Notes: a model not told the origin generated them from the sequence alone. A DNA stretch of 64,000 nt from Staphylococcus sp. IVB6181 (GCF_025561445.1 NZ_CP095096.1:847822-911821); one strand, 5' to 3'. Counted from the first letter of the stretch, positions 9,561 to 19,880 are shown. Program-made: numbers and translations.

Positions 9561-9590
9561 TTGTCAGTCGACGTTTGAAATTTATATATA
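9561..9590 (+). promoter_or_regulatory. Likely promoter of the AEC transporter gene
   Basis: TTGTCA at 9561-9566 and TATATA at 9585-9590 are 18 nt apart, about 20 nt before the ATG. A short palindrome TGACA-TT-TGTCA (9555-9566) overlaps the -35 and might be an operator. Confidence 0.5.
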
Positions 9591-9610
9591 AAGAGAAAGA
9601 AGGATGACTT

Positions 9611-10522
9611 ATGACAGGCAAATTCGTAATCATAGTCTTGTTGATAATACTCGGCTATGTATTAAAAAGAATTAATATATTAAAAGAAGAAGACAGTCAA
9701 GTCTTAGCCAAGCTAGTCCTAAATGTTACATTACCTGCGTTAGTCATCGTCAATCTGAATAAAGCTGATTTAGATATCTCATTATCAGTACTGCCGTTAA
9801 TGATGATTATTTATGGTATAATCGCAAAAATTATCGCAATCAGCTTCTTCTTAAAATATGATAATGAAATGCGCGGTACTATCGGTATGATGATGGCATC
9901 GTTAAACATAGGATTATTTGCTTATCCTTTAGTACAAGCCATCTGGCCAAAAGTCGGTATGATTTATTTTGGTATGGCAGATATCGGCGGTGCCATCATT
10001 ATGTTTGGTGTGACTTACTTTGTAGGCAACTATTTCAGTAATGCAGAAGGTAATACTTTCAATGTGAAGTTCCTATTACTGAATTTGGTACGTTCTATTC
10101 CGCTTATGACGTATTTGATTATGTTCGGCTTAAATATGAGCAAGATTCATTTGCCGGATGCTATGATTCGATTCTTTGATGTGGTATCACAAGCCAACAT
10201 GCCGTTATCCATGATTTTACTTGGTTTAATGCTCAACTTTAGAGTAGAACGCAAATTCTTGCCTGTCGCATTGAAGTATTTAACTGTACACTATGGTTTT
10301 GGTTTGGTTGCAGGTCTGTTAGTCTATTTCTTCCTGCCTGTATCAGATCAAATGATTAAAACAACATTAATGGTAATTTGGCTCTTGCCGATTGGTGTAG
10401 CTGTCATTCCATATTCGATTCAATTGAGATATCGAACGTTGCCGTTGATAGGTATGACGACCAATATGACCATTATTATCAGTATTTTTATTCTTTATTT
10501 TTATCAAATGTTCTTTGTATAA
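9611..10522 (+). CDS. AEC-family (auxin efflux carrier-like) transporter
   Basis: A 303-residue membrane protein with about ten helices in two sets of five, the normal size for bacterial AEC proteins. Typical features are the N-terminal GYVLKRINILKEED, LVLNVTLPALVI at about residue 36 with the helix-breaking Pro, and the mid-protein MMASLNIGLFAYPLV. Bacterial members export or exchange carboxylates such as malate; the substrate here is unknown. The gene stands alone and ends at a strong terminator. Confidence 0.85.
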   Translation: MTGKFVIIVLLIILGYVLKRINILKEEDSQVLAKLVLNVTLPALVIVNLNKADLDISLSVLPLMMIIYGIIAKIIAISFFLKYDNEMRGTIGMMMASLNIGLFAYPLVQAIWPKVGMIYFGMADIGGAIIMFGVTYFVGNYFSNAEGNTFNVKFLLLNLVRSIPLMTYLIMFGLNMSKIHLPDAMIRFFDVVSQANMPLSMILLGLMLNFRVERKFLPVALKYLTVHYGFGLVAGLLVYFFLPVSDQMIKTTLMVIWLLPIGVAVIPYSIQLRYRTLPLIGMTTNMTIIISIFILYFYQMFFV

Positions 10523-10526
10523 GAGA

Positions 10527-10574
10527 AAGGGATGGTATAACAACTGGTGCAGCTGTTATACCATCCCTTCTTTA
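10527..10574 (+). terminator. Strong terminator after AEC gene
   Basis: A perfect 16-bp stem (10527-10542 with 10554-10569) around an 11-nt loop, followed by CTTTA. The arms are AAGGGATGGTATAACA and its complement. Confidence 0.85.
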
Positions 10575-10636
10575 ATACATATATTAAAGCTTGATGCTGA
10601 CGTGTATTCATTTGAATGCTTGCTCACCGAAACTTA

Positions 10637-11491
10637 TTAAGCTTTCAATCCTCCAAGTACAAAGGCAGCCGCAACGATTAAGACGATGCCTAATCCGATT
10701 CCGACTAATTGGCGTTTGTCTTTACGTTCTTTCAATAAGAAGATACCGCCGAGTGTAGAGACGATGACTAATAATTGCGAGAATGAGAAACTTGTCGCAA
10801 CACCGACTTTCGGTTGTGAAAAGAATAAGAACAAGTTACCGATAGCCCATACTACACCGGGTATAATATTTCGGATGGTATAGCGTTTTGAAGTTTGGTG
10901 ATTGACAGATAATAAAAATCCGCCGATAGCCATACCGATTGATTGGAAGAACAATGCGTCTAAACCATTAACGCCAAAGATTTGTGCGATGACTACATAA
11001 ACGACATAGCCTACCGTAGAAATCAGCAAGATTGGAATGGCTCTGCCTAGAGATTTAGAACCTTCTGAAGTTTCATGTTTCGCTTTCAGTGATGTTAAAG
11101 CAATACCAGCTACTAAGAGAATCATAGCGAAAATACCTAGTATGACTTGAGTACCGGTACTCCATTCACCTAAGAAGACAGCACTGAAGAGTGTAGTTCC
11201 GACTAACTGCATGCCTGTTGAAATCGGCATTGTTTTAGAAACACCGATCAATTGAACAGAACGTAATTGATAGCCTTGACCAAGTGCCCAAAACGCACCG
11301 GAAATCAAGCCGACAATGACGACTTTCGGTTCAAAGCTTGCATGCCCTGTGAGCAGCAATAAAATACCTACAATCAAAGCGCCGAGTGTCGTGCCTCGGA
11401 TTTGATTATAAGGACCGCCTCCAACAAGTACGTTAATCAGGACAACGCTGCCCCAAAAGAGTGCAGGAAGCAATGCAATAAGTAAATCCAT
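10637..11491 (-). CDS. glcU: GRP-type glucose uptake protein, second copy
   Basis: A 284-residue protein with ten predicted helices, starting [21 protein letters not shown]. It matches the GlcU/RhaT-like sugar transporter group (glucose:H+ symport, as described for S. xylosus GlcU). Signature stretches are [16 protein letters not shown] near residue 26, [16 protein letters not shown] near 65 and [22 protein letters not shown] near 93. A close paralogue of exactly the same length lies at 17197-18051 beside gdh. This copy is alone. Both are on the minus strand and so form direct repeats. Confidence 0.9.
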   Translation of the reverse strand: MDLLIALLPALFWGSVVLINVLVGGGPYNQIRGTTLGALIVGILLLLTGHASFEPKVVIVGLISGAFWALGQGYQLRSVQLIGVSKTMPISTGMQLVGTTLFSAVFLGEWSTGTQVILGIFAMILLVAGIALTSLKAKHETSEGSKSLGRAIPILLISTVGYVVYVVIAQIFGVNGLDALFFQSIGMAIGGFLLSVNHQTSKRYTIRNIIPGVVWAIGNLFLFFSQPKVGVATSFSFSQLLVIVSTLGGIFLLKERKDKRQLVGIGLGIVLIVAAAFVLGGLKA

Positions 11492-11559
11492 TTAGTTTTC
11501 TTTCCTTTCTATACTAAACTTCCCCTTTGTTAGAAATAGAATAAAGCATCAGCAAATAA

Positions 11560-11605
11560 AATGAAAATAAAAAGTTTGCTGAAAGGGTGACCTCTCAGCA
11601 AACTT
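11560..11605 (-). terminator. Terminator of the GNAT gene
   Basis: On the minus strand AAGTTTGCTGA pairs with TCAGCAAACTT (11-bp stem, 11595-11605 with 11572-11582), followed by TTTTATTTTC. It begins just after the stop codon at 11609. Confidence 0.85.
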
Positions 11606-11608
11606 GCT

Positions 11609-12475
11609 TTACTCTTTAATGTATTTGAATTTTTTGCGTTCAGAACGGATATCAAAACCGAGTTCGCTGAAACGATCCACTAAGCGATCGTTTTTACTGC
11701 GGATTTTGAAATAAACTTTTTGGATAGTCTCTCGTTTAAAAGCATAGTTGATTGCGTAACTTAACAAGTTGAAAGCAATACCTTCGTTGCGGTAATCCGT
11801 ATGCGACGAGAAGTATTTGATTTCTGCTGATTGTTTATCAGGTTTGATTTGCAAATAAAGGTAACCTTTTAAGATGCCTTCAGAAACGAAGAAGAACAAT
11901 TGATTATTCTCATCAATAGTATTGACGATTTCAGAAGCTGTCATCGCTTCACGTCTGAAGATTTTATGATGCAACGGTTCGAAATGTGTGAAAAAGGCTT
12001 TGTGATAAGGAATAATATGCCGTTGTGCTTCATTACTTGTTTCAATCGTATGATTAGTTGAAAGGTAGTAATCCGTAAACGTGTAATGTGCATCAATTGC
12101 TTTCATTAATGAACTTTTATAGTCGCTTGTTACATCGAATGAAAAGTTGAAATGTGCACCTTTTGGTTGTGCGTCGGCCAATGTTTCGAATAACTGCTTG
12201 AATGCTTGTGCATCGAGTTGATAATTTGGAGCGAGAAAAGGTCCGACCATTTTAAAGTGTTGTGTATCATAAGAAAAACCGCCCATCAGCATTTGTATCT
12301 CATCAGCATCATTAACTAAGGCATATACACCTGTATCATGTTTTAATGCGTCAATACTTTGCGATAAAGCAACATTCTTTTGATGCAGCTTGTAAATATA
12401 CGAACACATGGACGTATCGGCTTGGTGGATAAAGCTTTGGATGTCTTGAGCAGAATCTATCTGAATTGCTTTCAT
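11609..12475 (-). CDS. GNAT-family N-acetyltransferase
   Basis: A 288-residue protein starting MKAIQIDSAQDIQSF. The ATG at 12473-12475 follows AAGGAGG by 6 nt; the long open frame upstream has no ribosome binding site and overlaps the topB promoter region. The C-terminal half has the GNAT fold elements: LFFFVSEGILKGYLYLQI (beta4), EIKYFSSHTDYRNEGIAFNLLSYAINYAF (acetyl-CoA loop region with R/NEGIA in place of the common Q/RxxGxG/A) and a final IQKVYFKIRSKNDRLVDRFSELGF. The N-terminal half may be a second degenerate GNAT domain. The substrate is unknown. Divergent from topB. Confidence 0.75.
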   Translation of the reverse strand: MKAIQIDSAQDIQSFIHQADTSMCSYIYKLHQKNVALSQSIDALKHDTGVYALVNDADEIQMLMGGFSYDTQHFKMVGPFLAPNYQLDAQAFKQLFETLADAQPKGAHFNFSFDVTSDYKSSLMKAIDAHYTFTDYYLSTNHTIETSNEAQRHIIPYHKAFFTHFEPLHHKIFRREAMTASEIVNTIDENNQLFFFVSEGILKGYLYLQIKPDKQSAEIKYFSSHTDYRNEGIAFNLLSYAINYAFKRETIQKVYFKIRSKNDRLVDRFSELGFDIRSERKKFKYIKE

Positions 12476-12618
12476 AAGAACCTCCTTGGTTGTCTGATAA
12501 ACAGCAGCTTTGTTTTTATTATACTGTGTTTTGAGGTGAGATAAAAGGAAAGGCGGGGAAACAAGTACAATAAATCGTGTTACAATAGATATACGATTTT
12601 TTGGAAAGGACAGTAAAT

Positions 12619-14751
12619 ATGAAATCATTAATTCTAGCAGAGAAACCTTCTGTTGCACGTGATATTGCCAGTGCGTTGAATGTAAATCAAAAGCGCAATG
12701 GTTATTTCGAGAGCCAAGACTATATCGTGACTTGGGCACTCGGTCATTTGGTGACGAATGCGACACCGGAACAATACGATGCGAAATATAAAACGTGGAA
12801 TTTGCAGGAATTGCCGATTATTCCTAAACACATGAAGACTATCGTGATTCCTAAAACGAAAAAGCAGTTTAATACTGTAAAAGCGTTAATGTTAAAAGAG
12901 AATGTCAAAGATATTATTATTGCGACAGATGCCGGACGAGAAGGGGAATTAGTCGCACGTTTGATTTTAGATAAAGTGCATAATAAGAAACCGATAAAAA
13001 GACTTTGGATCAGTTCGATTACAGCTAAAGCAATCCGCAACGGCTTTAAACAATTAAAAGACGGCAGAACATACTTGCCGCTGTATCGTGCAGCTTTAGC
13101 ACGCAGTGAAGCGGATTGGATTGTAGGGATTAATGCGACACGCGCATTAACGACAAAATACGATGCGCAGCTTTCTTTAGGGCGTGTACAAACACCGACG
13201 ATTCAGCTTGTTCAAATGAGACAAGATGAAATCAAGCATTTCAGACCTTCTGAATATTACACATTAGAAGCAACTATTGATGGCCAAGTATTCAAATTGG
13301 AAAGCCAGCGCCGTATTCATGACAAGCAGCAATTGGAACAGCTTGTCGAAAAGCTGAAAGGACAAACTGCTGAGATTGTATCGGTCTCTTCTAAGCATAA
13401 GAAACAGTATCCGGCAAAATTGTTCAGTTTGACTGACTTGCAGCAAGAAGCGTATCAGCGTTACCGCATGGGTGCGAAAGAAACATTAAATACGCTGCAG
13501 AATTTGTATGAACGTCATAAATTAGTGACGTATCCAAGAACAGATTCGAATTATTTAACAGATGATATGGTAGAGACTTTTAAAGAGCGCCTTCAAGCGT
13601 TGCTTGCGACAGAGTATAAAGATGCAGTACGTCCGTTGGTCAATAAGACGTTCAGTCCGAAAATGGGTATCGTCAATAATCAGAAAGTATCTGACCACCA
13701 TGCGATTATACCGACAGAAATCAGACCGAATATGAACGATTTGAGTCAGCGTGAACAAAAGCTGTATTTAATGGTTGCAGAACGATTTGTTGAGAATCTG
13801 CTGCCGCCATATGAATTTGAAGCGGTAAAAGTGGTTGCCAAAGTCAGCAATGAATCATTCGAACTGCAAGAGAAAGTCGCAAAACAACTCGGTTTCAAGC
13901 AGCTGCGCAATGAACAAAGTGTACAGTCTGAACGTATTGCATTTGAAAAGGGCCAACGCGCTTCAGTTTCACGCTTTCATATTCAAACACATGAAACACA
14001 ACCGCCCGCATACTTTAATGAAGGTACATTGTTAAAAGCGATGGAGAACCCTCAAAAATTCTTTGATCTAAAAGATAAGAAACATTCCAATACGTTAAAA
14101 CAAACAGGCGGTATCGGAACGGTAGCAACACGTGCAGATATTATTGATAAACTCTTTAATATGAATGCGATTGAAGCAAGAGACGGCCACATCAGAGTGA
14201 CTTCAAAAGGACGCCAGATTTTAGAGTTGGCACCAAAGGCACTGACATCACCGTTATTAACTGCAGAATGGGAAGAGAAACTGACGCAAATTGAAAAGGG
14301 TAAATACGACTCAAGACAATTTATCAAAGAGATGAAACAGTTCACGCAATCTATCGTAGATGAAATCAAACAAAGCGAACAAAAATACAAACATGATAAT
14401 TTAACAACTACAGAATGTCCGACATGCGGTAAATTCATGATTAAAGTGAAAACGAAAAACGGACAAATGCTCGTATGTCAGGATCCAGCATGCAAAACGA
14501 AGAAAAATGTACAGCGCAAAACCAATGCCCGCTGTCCAAACTGTCATAAGAAAATGACATTGTTCGGCAAAGGCAAGAAAGCAACGTACCGCTGTGTATG
14601 CGGTCATTCGGAAACACAAGAACAAATGGATCAAAGACATAAAAACAAAGGCAAAGGAAAAGTTTCAAAACGTGAAATGAAGAAATATATGGGTAAAGAA
14701 GAAATAGATAATAATCCATTCCAAGATGCATTGAAGAATTTGAAACTGTAA
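12619..14751 (+). CDS. topB: DNA topoisomerase III
   Basis: A 710-residue type IA topoisomerase. The ATG at 12619 is 8 nt after AAAGGA; a longer frame from TTG at 12601 would include the ribosome binding site. The N-terminal Toprim region has [14 protein letters not shown] (catalytic Glu) and [17 protein letters not shown]. The catalytic tyrosine is Tyr305 in [11 protein letters not shown]. Two C-terminal four-cysteine zinc ribbons are visible: CPTC...CQDPAC and CPNC...CVC. TopB decatenates DNA and removes negative supercoils, often with a RecQ helicase. An extended stem follows the gene at 14759. Confidence 0.95.
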   Translation: MKSLILAEKPSVARDIASALNVNQKRNGYFESQDYIVTWALGHLVTNATPEQYDAKYKTWNLQELPIIPKHMKTIVIPKTKKQFNTVKALMLKENVKDIIIATDAGREGELVARLILDKVHNKKPIKRLWISSITAKAIRNGFKQLKDGRTYLPLYRAALARSEADWIVGINATRALTTKYDAQLSLGRVQTPTIQLVQMRQDEIKHFRPSEYYTLEATIDGQVFKLESQRRIHDKQQLEQLVEKLKGQTAEIVSVSSKHKKQYPAKLFSLTDLQQEAYQRYRMGAKETLNTLQNLYERHKLVTYPRTDSNYLTDDMVETFKERLQALLATEYKDAVRPLVNKTFSPKMGIVNNQKVSDHHAIIPTEIRPNMNDLSQREQKLYLMVAERFVENLLPPYEFEAVKVVAKVSNESFELQEKVAKQLGFKQLRNEQSVQSERIAFEKGQRASVSRFHIQTHETQPPAYFNEGTLLKAMENPQKFFDLKDKKHSNTLKQTGGIGTVATRADIIDKLFNMNAIEARDGHIRVTSKGRQILELAPKALTSPLLTAEWEEKLTQIEKGKYDSRQFIKEMKQFTQSIVDEIKQSEQKYKHDNLTTTECPTCGKFMIKVKTKNGQMLVCQDPACKTKKNVQRKTNARCPNCHKKMTLFGKGKKATYRCVCGHSETQEQMDQRHKNKGKGKVSKREMKKYMGKEEIDNNPFQDALKNLKL

Positions 14752-14758
14752 TTGAATC

Positions 14759-14846
14759 ACACACACTTATGAAACTATGAATTTTAACGAGCCATATTTA
14801 AAAATAGTGCGTTAGAAGGCAAACATAAGTGTGTGTTTTAATTTTC
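14759..14846 (+). terminator. Long-loop stem-loop after topB, probable terminator
   Basis: ACACACACTTATG at 14759-14771 pairs perfectly over 13 bp with CATAAGTGTGTGT at 14824-14836, followed by TTTTAATTTTC. The loop is 52 nt, much longer than in the other terminators of the window, and holds no open frame or strong internal stem that I can see. Confidence 0.6.
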
Positions 14847-14940
14847 TCTATAAAATTTATGCATTTTAGTTAAAACCGCATTGTCTTTTTTTAATATAGG
14901 GATTAGAATATTAAGGTATTTCATTTAAGGAGAATGCAAA

Positions 14941-16275
14941 GTGAAAAAATATTTCCAATTTGATAAGTATCAAACGAATTATCGCAGAGAGATTTTAGGT
15001 GGATTAACAACTTTCTTATCTATGGCTTACATATTAGCTGTTAACCCGCAGATTTTAAGTTTAGCAGGTGTTAAGGGTATTCCTGACGATATGAAAATGG
15101 ACCAAGGTGCTGTCTTTGTGGCTACAGCGTTAGCTGCTTTTGTTGGTTCTCTGTTCATGGGATTGATTGCCAGATATCCGATTGCATTAGCACCGGGGAT
15201 GGGGCTTAATGCCTTCTTCGCCTTCACAGTAGTATTAACGATGGGAATTCCTTGGCAAATCGGTTTATCCGGCGTACTTTGTTCGGGTATCTTCTTCGCA
15301 ATACTGACAGTAACCGGACTCCGGGAAACCATTATCAATGCGATTCCTTATGAGATGAAGATGGCAGTGACAGCCGGTATCGGTTTATTTATTACCTTTG
15401 TCGGTCTGCAAGGTGCAGGTATTATTATCAATAATGATTCTACACTAGTGACACTTGGACATATTACAGACGGCAAAGTACTGTTAGCTGTCTTTGGTAT
15501 TATAGTTACGGTAGTATTGTATGCTAAGAAAATACCGGGTGCGATCTTTATCGGTATGATTTTAACGTCTGTCGGCGGTTTGATTACAGGATTGATTCAA
15601 ATGCCGCATGCGGTCGTGGGTAAAGTACCAAGCATTGCGCCGACATTCGGTGCAGCCTTTGAAGCATTTAAAGATCCGAGTCAGTTATTTACAGTTCAAT
15701 TTTTAATTGTAATTTTGACATTCTTATTCATCGACTTCTTTGATACAGCAGGTACATTGGTTGCTGTAGCATCACAAGCAGGAATTATGAAAGATAATAA
15801 ATTACCGCGTGCAGGACGTGCATTATTCTCAGATTCGATTGCGACAATTGTAGGTTCTATCTTCGGTACAACAACAACGACTTCTTATATCGAATCGACT
15901 TCAGGTGTAGCAGTAGGGGCAAGAACTGGATTTGCTAGTATTGTGACAGGGCTTGGTTTCTTGCTTGCATTGTTCTTCAGTCCATTGATGGCAGTTGTGA
16001 CAAGTGCTGTGACAGCACCGGCATTGATTGTGGTAGGTGTACTGATGGCCGGCAACCTATCTGAAATCGATTGGAAGAAATTCGAACTTGCAGTACCGGC
16101 ATTTATCACAATTATCATGATGCCTTTATCTTATTCTATTGCGACAGGGATAGCATGCGGCTTCATTTTCTATCCTATTACCATGTTAATGACGAAACGT
16201 CATAAAGAAGTACATCCTATTATGTACATTTTAATGGTCTTATTCATTTTATACTTTGTCTTTGTACATGGATAA
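14941..16275 (+). CDS. NCS2-family purine permease (AzgA/PbuG-like)
   Basis: A 444-residue membrane protein starting at GTG, a few nt after AAGGAG. It belongs to the hypoxanthine/guanine permease branch: GGLTTFLSMAYILAVNPQIL at about residues 20-40, ALAPGMGLNAFFAF (substrate-site helix) and DFFDTAGTLVAVASQAG at about 266, followed by TTTTTSYIESTSGVAVGARTG. It imports purine bases by proton symport. No purine riboswitch is evident in the 95-nt leader: the conserved TATA core loops are missing. Ends at a strong terminator. Confidence 0.88.
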   Translation: MKKYFQFDKYQTNYRREILGGLTTFLSMAYILAVNPQILSLAGVKGIPDDMKMDQGAVFVATALAAFVGSLFMGLIARYPIALAPGMGLNAFFAFTVVLTMGIPWQIGLSGVLCSGIFFAILTVTGLRETIINAIPYEMKMAVTAGIGLFITFVGLQGAGIIINNDSTLVTLGHITDGKVLLAVFGIIVTVVLYAKKIPGAIFIGMILTSVGGLITGLIQMPHAVVGKVPSIAPTFGAAFEAFKDPSQLFTVQFLIVILTFLFIDFFDTAGTLVAVASQAGIMKDNKLPRAGRALFSDSIATIVGSIFGTTTTTSYIESTSGVAVGARTGFASIVTGLGFLLALFFSPLMAVVTSAVTAPALIVVGVLMAGNLSEIDWKKFELAVPAFITIIMMPLSYSIATGIACGFIFYPITMLMTKRHKEVHPIMYILMVLFILYFVFVHG

Positions 16276-16285
16276 AACCTTTTGC

Positions 16286-16317
16286 AGCAAGCTCATTTGA
16301 TGGGCTTGCTTTTTTTA
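16286..16317 (+). terminator. Terminator after NCS2 permease
   Basis: AGCAAGC (16286-16292) pairs with GCTTGCT (16304-16310), followed by seven T. Confidence 0.85.
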
Positions 16318-16322
16318 TGCAT

Positions 16323-16352
16323 GCAAAAAGAACTTGCCTGAATCAGACAAGT
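16323..16352 (-). terminator. Terminator after gdh
   Basis: On the minus strand ACTTG...CAAGT with an inner CTGA/TCAG pairing, followed by TCTTTTT. It lies back to back with the permease terminator. Confidence 0.6.
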
Positions 16353-16373
16353 GCCAAAAATGTTGATGCGCTA

Positions 16374-17165
16374 TTAACCTTTACCGCCCATGAAAGCAGG
16401 GTAGTTTGTCATACCGCCGTCAACATATATTGTTGTACCATGAACATAGCTTGAAACATCTGAAGCTAAGAAGAGGGCAACGTTTGCGACTTGATCAGTA
16501 TTGCCGATTTCTTTTGCTGGAATCATTGCTAATGTTTCTTCGCGTGTTTCAGGGTCTGAGAATTTCTCTTTCGTGTGTTCAGTTACGATGGCACCTGGTG
16601 AAATATTATTAATACGGATACCGTATTGTGCATATTCCATAGACATTGTTTCCATCATTTTCTTAAGGCCGCCTTTACTTGCTGCATAGTTCACGTAATA
16701 TGGCCAAGGAATGGTATCATGAACACTTGAAGTATTTAAAATAACACCTTTTTTATCTTCTTTAAGGAAGTATTTCACGGCTTCTCTTGAACCGATGAAA
16801 GCACCTGTTAAGTTAATGTCGATGACTTTTTTGAACTCATCTACTGACATTTCGTGTGATGGAATCGGTTTTTCAAAACCAGCGTTATTAATCATAATAT
16901 CTAAAGTGCCGAATTGTTCGACTGCTTGATTGACTAGGTTAATTACATCTTCTTCTACTGCTACATCACCTTGTACAGCTATTGCTTTTCCGCCGTTGTT
17001 TTCGATTTCTTTTTTCAACTCTTCAAGCTCTTGTTCGTGTTTTGATGAACGATAGTTTAAGACAACTTTAGCTTTGGCTTTACCGAATGCTTCAGCGTAA
17101 GTTTTTCCGATACCACTGCCGCTGCCTGTGATAATTACTACTTTACCTTCTAAATCTTGATACAT
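16374..17165 (-). CDS. gdh: Glucose 1-dehydrogenase (SDR)
   Basis: A 263-residue classical short-chain dehydrogenase. The nucleotide site TGSGSGIG is at residues 14-21, NNAG is in MINNAGFEKP, and the catalytic Ser-Tyr-Lys lies in NTSSVHDTIPWPYYVNYAASK. Length and sequence fit Bacillus-type glucose 1-dehydrogenase (beta-D-glucose + NAD(P) to gluconolactone). It lies 31 bp downstream of glcU, the same arrangement as the Bacillus/S. xylosus glcU-gdh operon. Together they would provide non-PTS glucose uptake and direct oxidation. Confidence 0.9.
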   Translation of the reverse strand: MYQDLEGKVVIITGSGSGIGKTYAEAFGKAKAKVVLNYRSSKHEQELEELKKEIENNGGKAIAVQGDVAVEEDVINLVNQAVEQFGTLDIMINNAGFEKPIPSHEMSVDEFKKVIDINLTGAFIGSREAVKYFLKEDKKGVILNTSSVHDTIPWPYYVNYAASKGGLKKMMETMSMEYAQYGIRINNISPGAIVTEHTKEKFSDPETREETLAMIPAKEIGNTDQVANVALFLASDVSSYVHGTTIYVDGGMTNYPAFMGGKG

Positions 17166-17196
17166 ATTAAAGCGCTCCTTTATTTCTATATTATGA

Positions 17197-18051
17197 TTAG
17201 GCTTTAAGCTGACCTAGAATAATAGATGCGATAATGATCAAAGCTATACCAGACCATATACCGATCATTTGACGTTTGTCTTTCTTCTCTTTCAATAAGA
17301 ATATTCCGCCGAGTGTAGAAACAATAACAAGTAATTGTGAGAAAGAGAAGCTGGTCGCAACTCCGACTTTTGGTTGTGAATAGAATAGGAATAAATTACC
17401 TATCGCCCAAACTACACCCGGAATGATATTCCATAATGTATACTTCACAGAAGTTTCGTGTTTCATTGATAGCAAGAAACCTCCGATTGCCATTCCGATA
17501 GATTGGAAGAATAGAGCTTGCAGCCCGTTAACATTAAAAATTTGGGCAATCACAACATAAACGACATACCCTAATGTAGAAATTAAGAGAATAGGGAATG
17601 CTTTAGCGATTGAACCAGAATTATCCGCTGCTTCGTGCTTAGCTTTCAATGATGTTAATGCAATACCGCCTACTAACAGCACCATAGCAATAAGCCCTAG
17701 AACAACTTGTGTACCTGTGCTCCACTCACCAAGGAAGATGGCACTGAACAAAGTAGTTCCGACTAATTGCATTCCGGTTGAAATAGGCATAGTTCTTGAA
17801 ACGCCGATAATCTGTACGGATCTTAATTGATTACCCTGACCTAATGCCCAAAAGGCACCAGATACAATACCTACGAAAATAACAATAGGGTTAAAGGAAG
17901 TATTACCTGTGAACAATACGATAATACCTACGATTAACGCACCCAGTGTCGTACCTCGGATTTGGTTATAGGGACCGCCACCGATAGAGACGTTAATCAG
18001 TACAACGCTGCCCCAAAATAATGCAGGCAACAGTGCAATGAGTATATCCAA
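17197..18051 (-). CDS. glcU: GRP-type glucose uptake protein (operon with gdh)
   Basis: A 284-residue ten-helix GlcU protein. I place the start at TTG (18049-18051), which gives [15 protein letters not shown], aligning residue for residue with the paralogue at 10637-11491. The frame opens further to 18063, but that would put the ribosome binding site AGGTGG inside the coding region. Motifs are as in the paralogue ([32 protein letters not shown]). By eye most residues are shared. A sigma-B-like promoter lies 42 bp upstream, and gdh follows. Confidence 0.9.
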   Translation of the reverse strand: MDILIALLPALFWGSVVLINVSIGGGPYNQIRGTTLGALIVGIIVLFTGNTSFNPIVIFVGIVSGAFWALGQGNQLRSVQIIGVSRTMPISTGMQLVGTTLFSAIFLGEWSTGTQVVLGLIAMVLLVGGIALTSLKAKHEAADNSGSIAKAFPILLISTLGYVVYVVIAQIFNVNGLQALFFQSIGMAIGGFLLSMKHETSVKYTLWNIIPGVVWAIGNLFLFYSQPKVGVATSFSFSQLLVIVSTLGGIFLLKEKKDKRQMIGIWSGIALIIIASIILGQLKA

Positions 18052-18092
18052 CAATTCCACCACCTATACTTTTTATACGTGCTAATGGAAAT

Positions 18093-18118
18093 ATACCCAG
18101 CAGTAGATTGTTGAAAAC
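18093..18118 (-). promoter_or_regulatory. Sigma-B-like promoter of glcU-gdh
   Basis: Minus strand GTTTTC (18118-18113), 14-nt spacer, GGGTAT (18098-18093). The staphylococcal sigma-B consensus is GTTTAA, 12-15 nt, GGGTAT. The same hexamers with the same spacer occur upstream of amaP in this window. Confidence 0.65.
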
Positions 18119-18155
18119 AAACGAAAAAATTAATATAAAGTAGTTTTACCGCTTA

Positions 18156-18719
18156 TTAATTTTTGAAATGATCTACCCAAGTATCAAAAGCCTTTAAGAA
18201 GGAAGGAACACGTTTTAATGTACGTTCATCTTCTAAGCGCATTGTATCTGTGTTCACTTTTTCATGTACTTTTCCGACTATAAACTTAGGACCCGTCATA
18301 GCATGTGCATTCATAGCAAGCAATGATTGTCTGATTTGCATTTGTCCCAGTGCAGTACCGATAGAACCTGGTGAACCTCCAGCTACTGCGAAAGGTTTCC
18401 ATATTAATGGCGGCTTTTCATCCGGTGTTCTAGAACGTGATGCCCAATCAATCGCATTTTTCAAACCGCCGGGAATACCAGAGTTGTATTCAGGGCTTAC
18501 GATAATGACGCCGTCGCTTTCTCTAATTTTCTCTCTGAATGCTGTGACTGCTTCAGGTTCATTTTCGCCTTCAATATCAAAGTTATAAACAGGCAAGTCT
18601 TTATAATCAATAATGTAAGTATTCCAATCCTCTGGTGCAGCTTCTAACATGGAATTAATAATTGCCTTGTTATATGAAGCTTCTCGCAAACTTCCAGAAA
18701 TAAATCCAATGTTTTTCAT
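18156..18719 (-). CDS. NAD(P)H-dependent FMN reductase
   Basis: A 187-residue flavodoxin-fold protein of the NADPH-dependent FMN reductase family (azoreductase/chromate reductase-like). The phosphate-binding loop GSLREASYNKAI is at about residues 9-20 and the flavin signature SPEYNSGIPGGLKNAIDWASR at about 75-95. Such enzymes reduce quinones, azo compounds or free flavin. The start is preceded by GGAGGG. It lies 105 bp from glcU, and I see no strong terminator between, so partial cotranscription with glcU-gdh is possible. Confidence 0.85.
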   Translation of the reverse strand: MKNIGFISGSLREASYNKAIINSMLEAAPEDWNTYIIDYKDLPVYNFDIEGENEPEAVTAFREKIRESDGVIIVSPEYNSGIPGGLKNAIDWASRSRTPDEKPPLIWKPFAVAGGSPGSIGTALGQMQIRQSLLAMNAHAMTGPKFIVGKVHEKVNTDTMRLEDERTLKRVPSFLKAFDTWVDHFKN

Positions 18720-18816
18720 AACTATCCCTCCATTTAGTGGTCATATACTATTTATATCTCTTTAGAAAAATAATAAACGATAGCAAGGATAAAGTATAGA
18801 ATAAAGCAAGGTATGA

Positions 18817-18845
18817 AAAAACCGGCGATAAGCCGGTGATTTTTC
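18817..18845 (-). terminator. Terminator of the membrane protein gene at 18848
   Basis: Minus strand ACCGGC, 5-nt loop, GCCGGT and a T-run, directly after the stop codon. Confidence 0.8.
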
Positions 18846-18847
18846 AT

Positions 18848-19234
18848 CTATTTGATTCTTCTGCCATGTTCATCATAAACAGCTCTGGCACTTCGGTTTG
18901 CGACATAGATTGGAGTACTCATTACTACTAATAGGAAGAAAAGCATTAAAAAGAATAAAATCCAGTGTGCAATCATACCGACAAACGGGATAATCGCAAT
19001 AAATGACCCGGCGATACCGAGTAATGGAATAATGACCATTGGACGAATAGAATTTTGACTATCGACAAGCAGAGTAACGACGATTAATAAATAGAAGAAA
19101 GCATTAATAATCAAAGGCTGCCAGCCGAATGATAATATAATGGATCCGCCTAAGAACGGAATACCGTATACTAATTCAGAAAGCAAGAGTATGATACTTA
19201 AAATGATTAATGAAAGTCTGATACTGTGTTTCAT
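18848..19234 (-). CDS. Integral membrane protein, unknown function
   Basis: A 128-residue protein with about four hydrophobic segments (7-27, 29-57, 65-84 and 88-110) and a short basic C-terminal tail, VANRSARAVYDEHGRRIK. The start is close after an AGGTGGTG ribosome binding site. A TATAAT on the minus strand at 19265-19260 probably serves it, so its promoter overlaps that of rpsJ in a divergent arrangement. Family not recognised. Confidence 0.65.
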   Translation of the reverse strand: MKHSIRLSLIILSIILLLSELVYGIPFLGGSIILSFGWQPLIINAFFYLLIVVTLLVDSQNSIRPMVIIPLLGIAGSFIAIIPFVGMIAHWILFFLMLFFLLVVMSTPIYVANRSARAVYDEHGRRIK

Positions 19235-19290
19235 TTTTCTTCACCACCTATCGTTTACTATTATATAGGATAAGAGGCATTAGAAAAAAT

Positions 19291-19319
19291 TTGAGGGCTT
19301 AGTGAAAAATTTCTATATA
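19291..19319 (+). promoter_or_regulatory. Promoter of the S10 ribosomal protein operon
   Basis: TTGAGG (19291-19296), 17-nt spacer, TATATA (19314-19319). A weaker TATACT lies at 19352. Transcription would start near 19326 and leave a leader of about 245 nt. Confidence 0.65.
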
Positions 19320-19325
19320 CGGGTT

Positions 19326-19880
<555 letters not shown>

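Noticed and set aside
11609-12766. A 385-codon frame for the GNAT protein.
   Set aside because: The first 97 codons have no ribosome binding site, overlap the topB promoter and start, and do not look like protein. The ATG at 12475 follows AAGGAGG.
14846-14940. Possible purine riboswitch before the NCS2 permease.
   Set aside because: The conserved three-way-junction core and the loop motifs are absent in this short leader.
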